Source: Nematostella vectensis
Lineage: Eukaryota; Cnidaria; Anthozoa; Actiniaria; Edwardsiidae
Length of the DNA stretch: 64,000 nucleotides
Reading direction: 5' to 3'
Assembly: GCF_932526225.1 (NCBI RefSeq)
Contig: NC_064042.1
Location: forward strand, 5,377,001-5,441,000
A program made the position numbers and the translations under genes. Position 1 is the stretch's first letter; every line of letters starts with the position of its first letter. Of the stretch, positions 53,201-61,100 are shown one piece after another. The notes under the pieces were generated by a model that saw only the letters and a program-made list of their open reading frames with translations, was not told the origin of the DNA and made no database searches.

Positions 53201-56200
53201 ACCTGGAATTGATTTGTTTAGCTTTGGGATGAAAAGACCATGGAAATGGACCTGAATTATCAGAATAACGGTATCTATTTGTGTCTTGAGCTGTGTTTGC
53301 TGATATCTCTCCCTTGTGTGGTATTTTGAGCGTTTTGTTGAGAAGGGTGGTTCTGATTTTCTTTCCTTGTTCGATTTGAAATTTTTCAAAGAACCCGGGC
53401 TATTATTTGGCTTGAGAGTAGTTAGTTGTTGGATGCATAACTTCAAGACCATTTATCCCTGAGACTGATGCCTGAGTATCTTCATCTTGTTGTGTTTATT
53501 TTGCATTTATGAATTTTTTGGGTTGTGAGTACTTCTCAAGGCCGGTACAGGCAGGTTGAGGGGTCAATGTGTTAAAACTGATTTATACATGGTAAGGATA
53601 TACAAAGATCTCAACATTAAAAAAAAAACTTCCTTTAATAGTTTAAAAATATTGAGCAATTTCAATTATAGGATGGATTGTAATTCGCCGTGATTTAGCC
53701 GGATTTAATTCACTATTCAGATGAACTTCTAATTGGCATAAGGTTTCATAGCCTACGAAACTATGCGTCACCCAGGGCGGACCCAGGTTTCCCTTAAAGT
53801 AAAGGTGCTCGTCTCATTGTTATTTGCTTTTTACTTACATTATTTTCTTCTTTTTATTTCAGAACTCATTTATACTGAAAAAACTCACGTTAGAAATCTT
53901 AAAGTCTTAGACAAAGTAAGTGAGACACTTAAAATGACTGTTTCAGGGTATTTTGAGACTTTGTCAGAGCTCTGTTATTTCACCGAGTGTGCTTATTTTT
54001 CAGGTATTCCACAAACCTATGAAAAAGATGAACATCATGCCGTACGAATACATCAAAAAGCTCTTTCCTAACCTACAAGAACTCATCGAAATTCACGGTA
54101 CGAATACATAAAAAAAAGCTCTTTTCTTACCATTCCTAACCTACAAGAACTCATCGAAATTCATAGTACGAATACATAAAAAAAACTTTCATAACCTACA
54201 AGAACTCATCGAAATTCACGGTACGAATACATCAAAAAGCTCTTTCCTAGCCTACAAGACCTCATCGAAATTCACGGTAGGGATACGTCAAAAAGTCCGT
54301 AACCTACAAGAACTCATCGAAATTCACGATAGGAATACATCAAATAGTCCCTAACCTACAAGAACTCGTCGAAATTCACGGTAGGAATACATCAAAAAGT
54401 CCCTAACCTACAAGAACTCATCGAAATTCACGGTAAGAATACCTCAAAAAGCTCTTTCCTAACCTACAAAAACTCATCTCTGGAAAGCACTTTCCTGAGG
54501 CTTTATGTTTTCGGGTTTCAGGCGATCTACTTCAGTCGATGAAGAAGCGAGAGGCAGAAGGGGAGGTGATCCAGTGTATTGGCGACATTATGCTCAATAG
54601 GGTAACGTATATGAACATCTTTCTTTGTCATGGTGCCCGTACTCAGGGGTAAGGGCGTCGTCTCTCGAGCAAGATGACCAGGCGCCCGAAACCCAGGTCT
54701 GGTCAACTTCCAGAGGTCTTCTCGGATAAGGACGTTAAAGAACGCCAATCACGCCGCTCAATGGCGAGTCACCACAAAGCATCCATTTCCATCGGCTAAT
54801 TCAAGCGAGTAGCCAATATATTTTTAATCAATAATAATAACATAACATAGTCAATAAAATATCATTCTTCATTCGTTGATTGCATGCTTTAAGCTCATTG
54901 TTCCACGTGGTCGCCCTGAAAGAGACTCGTTTCATTTTTAGTTGTTTGGCAGGCTTTAAACTCATTGTAACTTGTGATCGCTCTGAAAGGGACTCGTGTT
55001 TTTGCGGCAGAGAAAGAAAGCGCTAGATCCTCGAGTATCAATCGTAATTCGCTAACACCTTCCTATTACATCGCGGACGCCTTCCTAACACAAGTTTACA
55101 TCTAATTACGTACACCTTCCTGGATTCCAGTTCGACTCCTGTCACAAACAGTGTATTTGAAAACTTTAAAAAAAAGTGCCTTCCATTGTCAAACGTTGCA
55201 CTTGTTTTAATTTCAGTTTGATAACGAGGCTGGCGAGGCTGCTAAGCAAGCTTGCGCCACATTTTGTAATTACCAAAAGAACGCTCTGGAAGAGCTACGC
55301 CAAAGACAGAAAAAGGACCCCAAACTCCTGCAATTTATTATGGTGAGGCTTTATTCTCAGCTAAAGGAAGCTTCCCTCCCCTTCCCCCCACGAATTCTAT
55401 GTGAATAAGACAATTCAGGGGGGTGGAGTGGGGTCGCTGGAAGCGCTCCATTTACTGTGTTTACAGATTCTTGATTTTTGTTGGAATTTCCAAAATAAGC
55501 TCTAAGTTGTTCAAGAGATCTCTTTATTTACCCGTTTTTTTTTTCTTTGTGATTTCAGAACTGCGAAGCAAGTCCCTTGTGCCGGAGATTAAAACTTAAC
55601 GAGATTATTTCAACTAGTTATCAAAGATTAACAAAATACCCGCTTTTGCTTGAAGGAATCGGTAAAAACACTCCTAGTAAGTATTGAATACTGATCTCAT
55701 TTTCTTGTAATCTCTCCCTCTTGTGAGTTCACCGAAAATATTGAGGCTCGAATCCACATGGAAGATTCGTTACGTTACTAGTAACGAGTTTTCATCTTAC
55801 TTTTTAAGGTTCACTGCCTGATAGCAGGGATATAGAAAGAGCAATACAATGTGCAAAGGTGAGAATGAGCATTTTAACTTTGTAAAGTATTGAGTATATA
55901 ACAATGCAGAAAAATAACATTCATTGTGTCGATCAGTAGGTCAATGAATCAATCAAAGTGTCACTCGGAATGATTATTTTTCCTTTTAGTCTAATCCTTC
56001 TAGGATCTTCTATCTTCTTGTCAACCAAAGTGCTAACAAAACTGTCAATGAATGTGTCAATATATCAATCAATAATGTTTTGTTTCATTTTGTCCGACCC
56101 TTGCAGGATCTTCTCGCCTTTGTCAATCAAAGTGTAAAAGAATGCGAAAATCAACAAGTAAGTAATTACAGTCAACTTTTGTTAACACCTCATACCCTCA

Positions 56201-58077
56201 CGAAAGCTAGGAAGTTGATATTGACTGTTCTCGTGTTATAATTTATTTTATTTGCCCTGTTAGAGACTAGAAGAGTTCCAGAAAAAAGTGGACAGAAAAC
56301 CAATGGACAGCGCCACTAATAAACAGATGGAGGAATTCAAGGTACCCTTCTGACTAAGTCACGTCAGTCAGAAGTCAGAAGTTATTCCATCTTCTTTATG
56401 CACTCATATGATGTATTTGTCTGATCTGTCGGTTGCACTGATTATTTTCAGACGCTTGATTTTTCCAAGAAAAAGCTTATTTATGATGGTCCCCTCACGT
56501 GGCGGATTAGTAGAACAAAATCTATAGGTAGGAAGGCCCTGGAAAAGAGAACGTGTTGCGCTATACCTCGTGTGATAAGTGTTATACCCCGCGTGATGTG
56601 TGCTATACCTCCCGTGATGTCCGCTGTACCTCGCGTGATGTACGCAATACCTCGAGTAATGTCCCCTCTAACTCGCGTGATGTACGCAATACCTCGCGTG
56701 ATGTCCGCTTTACCTTGCGTGATGTTCGCTTTACCTAGCGTGATGAGCGCAATGCCACGCGTGATGTCCGCTCTACCTCGCGTGATTTCTGTTCTGCCTC
56801 GCGTCATGTGCACTCTACCTTGCGTCATGTGCACTCTACCTTGCGTGATGTGCGCTGTACCTCCGTGATTTGCGCTATATCTCACGTGATTTGTGCTATA
56901 CCTTGCATGATGTGCGCCATACCTCGCGTGATTTGCGCTATACCTCGTGTGATGTACGCTCTACCTTGTGTGATGTGTGCCATACCTCGCGTGATGTACG
57001 CTCTACCTTGTGTGATGTGTGCCATACCTCGCGTTATGTGTGCTCTACCCCGCGTGATGTGCGCTGTACCTCGCGTGATGTGCGCCATATCTCACGTGAT
57101 TTGCACTATACCTCGCGTGATGTGCGCTATACCTCGTGTGATTTACGCTCTACCTTGTGTGATGTGTGCCATACCTCGCGTGATGGGCACTTTACCTCAC
57201 GTGATATGCGCTGTACCTCGCGTGATGTGTGATGTACCTCACGTGATGTGTGATGTACCTCACGTGATATGCGCTTTACCTCGCGTGATGTACTCAATGC
57301 CGTCTTCCTGTACACAGACCTCCATGTGCTTCTACTAGAAGACCTACTGGTGATCCTACAGAAGCAGGACGATCGACTCGTACTCAAGTGTCACTCTACC
57401 AACATGACAACAGGCTACCAGGAAAAAGTAGGTCGATAGACTCGTACTCAGGTGTCACTCTACCAACATGACAACAGGCTACCAGGAAAAAGTAGGTCGA
57501 TAGACTAGTACTCAGGTGTCACTCGGCCAAGATGATCACAACTATGTTTTTTTAATCGCTAAGAAATGGCTAGAATGATGTACTGAAAGGTGATTCATGT
57601 GATTTCAGACTACACATAGCCCTATTATCAAGCTGAACAACGTACTCACGAGAAACGTCGCCACAGGTTTGTACGGAAGCGACCTCACTCTCCTCCCCTA
57701 CCCCTCCTTTTATTACTCCAAGTATGCACCTTGTCTAACCCCACCCAAATATTGTTTCGCGTAGATAAGCGAGCGTTTTTTCTCGTCGGAACCTCGTCGG
57801 TTGGACCGCAGATTTACGAACTTGTGGCCGCCACCATAACGGAGCGGAAAAAGTAAGGATTGATGTTATTGACAGAAAATAGTGGTTATCATTAGTAAAA
57901 AATAATCCTTGAATGTGTGGCTTGCTAGGGGATCAGTGTGTTAGCGCTTGAATGTGTGGCTTGCCGGGAGATCAGTGTGTTAGCGCGTCAGCGTATGGGG
58001 CCTCTCACCTCTGCTGAAACGGGTTCGATTCCTGGTCGAGACATGGAGAGTATCTTTCTGTTTCTGTTTCCTGTTTT

Positions 58078-58110
<33 letters not shown>

Positions 58111-61100
58111 AGGGTGAGTGTGTTTTCGGCCCCATATTTCACTTATCGAACGTATGTGAACTCAATAAAAGCTTGATTTTCTAAGTTCCAAGATGGATCA
58201 TTCTTAATATTATGATTTTAACTGATTAAAACTTAGATAGATATTTAGATATTTGCGCTTTTCTTAACTATTGATACTGAAATGTAATAAAAATATAAAT
58301 ACCGATTGATATTTACTGAAGCAGAAGTGAAATCTTGTCAGCCTGCGTGATATTTTTAGTACGACTGACATATAAAAAGTTGATCTTCTTTCTGACAATT
58401 TTTTGCGTTCCCTTTCAGTTGGTATAAGCATATTACTGATGCTGCTGAAGCTTTTAAAGGAAGAGGTAAACAAATGACGGCTCCTCCATCCCACAACCCC
58501 TAGCGTGCCCCTTAATCTTCCCACAACCTACCGCGCTCCTTACATACGGAATGGGATCGGGCGAAATAGCGAAACCAAATGATAATTAACTGGTTGCGAC
58601 TTCAGCCGAGAATGCATGATAATGTTAAGAGTCTGCCACGCTTTAGTCCGATCAAAATAATATAAAAATCATCAGCCATCAGTGATGCCGTGTCTCTTGT
58701 TTGCTTTCAAGAGCGAAGAATAAGGTTTGATGGCAAACCTCAAAAGTGGTGACTATGTATAATAGAGTTTAGTTTTTTATGATTAGCGCTAAGAATGTCA
58801 TCTGCACCGAGAAAGTGATTCAAACCATATCTGATAAATCGGATTATATTATTTTCGTGAACTTTATTTCACGACTTCGTCAGTGCAGGGGGAAAAAGGA
58901 AAGACGTTACAGGTATTAAACTAGTTGTGCGAGATCTAAATTAGATCTTTATACATTAGAACTGTTATCTAATACGCATGCTCCAAAATGATAATCGTTG
59001 GTCTTACTAGGACGCAAGGGCAGCGCAACACACGAGGAACACAGCGCAAACGAGAACACAAACATAAGAGCAAGAGAAAGGAACTAGTCGATTTTTGCGC
59101 TTGTGTTTGACCGATTCTCACTTGTTTGATTCTCACTTGTGTTGCGCTTTTGTTTAACTGGTTTTTACTTGTGTGCGCTTGCGTCTCACCGATTCTCAGT
59201 TGCACTGTTGCACTTTTGTCCTAGTGACAACCAGCTTCAAGCGTATAGCGAGCAAAACGTGGAAATCTCTCAACTCGTTTTCCTTGTTTTAACAGAGCGC
59301 GGTAGAAGAGGTGGAGTCTCGCTTGCAGGTCCACGCTCAGACATTGACTCCGCCCCGATGAACCCCCCTCTGCGGCAGAGGAGAGGGGCGTTACCGCCCC
59401 CAGGCATCCCACTCACACCCCCGGAGAACCTGGACAAGAAAGACGACGATGATGGTGAGACGGGAGATGAGTCGCTGTCTCCTGGACCGGAGGAGGACTC
59501 CACCAAGAAGAGAAACACGTCACCCGATATACGGATAGAGGATATCTCGCAAGGTATGATATTATATAACACGTATATCTCTTCCGATATACGGATAGAG
59601 AATATCTCGCAAGGTTAATAACTACCTGTTATACGTCGTTAAACATGACGGAAAAACATGGCATGACGCCTCAAAATTTTTATAAGTACTTATTGAGTAA
59701 TAGCAAACAAAATATCAAATGCGACTTTTTTTTAAATTGATGTGACTTTTTGTAAAGTGATTGAAATTTGAGCTTTTCGTCCCTTAGCCCATACTTAGCG
59801 CAAGGCGCAAAATCTGGGTGTGTGCATTTCGGCCTCGCGTTATTTGTGTTTTAAAAATCATTCCGGAATACAAGGAACCGATGGCCATTGTATGAAAGTG
59901 TGACTTCTTTCTCTATCTCGAATGGCGCATTTCCCAGGTTTTTCCGTCGTTATCGTATACCGTGCTACTCCATACCACGTTCGGTGCTTTGTCCCGTGGT
60001 CTGTCATGAGTCCCATGGTAGATGCCCGAGGGGCCTTAAAGCTACTCCATACCACGTTCGGTGCTTTGTCCGTGGTTTGTCATGAGTCCCGTGGTAGATG
60101 CCCGATGGACCTTTAAGCTACTCCATACCACGTTCGGTGCTTTGTCCGTAGTTTGTCATGAGTCCCGTGGTAGATGCCCGAGGGGCCTTAAAGCTACTCC
60201 ATACCACGTTCGGTGCTTTGTCCGTGGTTTGTCATGAGTCCCATGGTAGATGCCCGAGGGACCTTAAAGCTACTCCATACCACGTTCGGTGCTCTGTCCG
60301 TGGTTTGTCATGAGTCCCGTGGTAGCTGCCCGAGGGACCTTAAAGCTACTCCATACCACGTTCGGTGCTCTGTCCGTGGTTTGTCATGAGTCCCGTGGTA
60401 GCTGCCCGAGGGACCTTTGTGCTTGCCACATGCCCACGTTGTATCTGCGCTGTCTTTATTCAGTATCCCAGCTGCAACAGAGCACCTTCCCGAGTTTATT
60501 CATTCACGTGTTTGTTATCTCACTTCCGTTAATTTATATTTCCTAGCACCCCCTGCGCCGCAGGATGAGAGCACCTCAAGTCGCGCGGTTCCTCGGATCG
60601 AGGAGCCTGTTAATGAGCCTGAGGTAGAGGACCCCCAAGAGGAGGCTGACACGGAGACCGAGACGGAACCGGAAACGGCGGAAGAGGTGGAGAGTGATGA
60701 GCCCCTCCCTCCTCCCCCACCTCCTCCCATTCCGGATGATGACGGGGATGATACGGATAGCACACAGCTGCCCAATCCACCGCCTGATATGCAGGTTAGC
60801 GACGGACCATTAGACCATTCCTTTTCTTTGTCTGAGGAATTGCCCATGCAAACACAAAACATCCCTGGAAGCTGCGCTCGAATCGGCGACTTACCCTTAG
60901 AGATCACTTGAATTTTTGAGTGCCAAACTCGTGCGCTTCCAGGCTTTAGGGGGGCAAAATAACAACAAAATGCAAGTAGCGCTTACGAATCAGTCAGTAA
61001 TTGTCTTTGTTTTAAAGGGCTTATTTCCATTGAAATATTGTATTTTCTCGTCGATCCCTGGCTTGACGGCCGTTGCCATCTCTGTTTCTTTTGGCAGAAG

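Noticed and set aside
56481-57387. Long open frames on both strands (up to 176 codons)
   Set aside because: All are 7-residue repeats of the 21-bp minisatellite in RhoGEF intron 46, between two PH-domain exons that join in phase.
58010-58035. B-box GGTTCGATTCC suggesting a tRNA gene
   Set aside because: No acceptor stem or anticodon arm can be completed; a T-rich tail and a related copy elsewhere point to a SINE.
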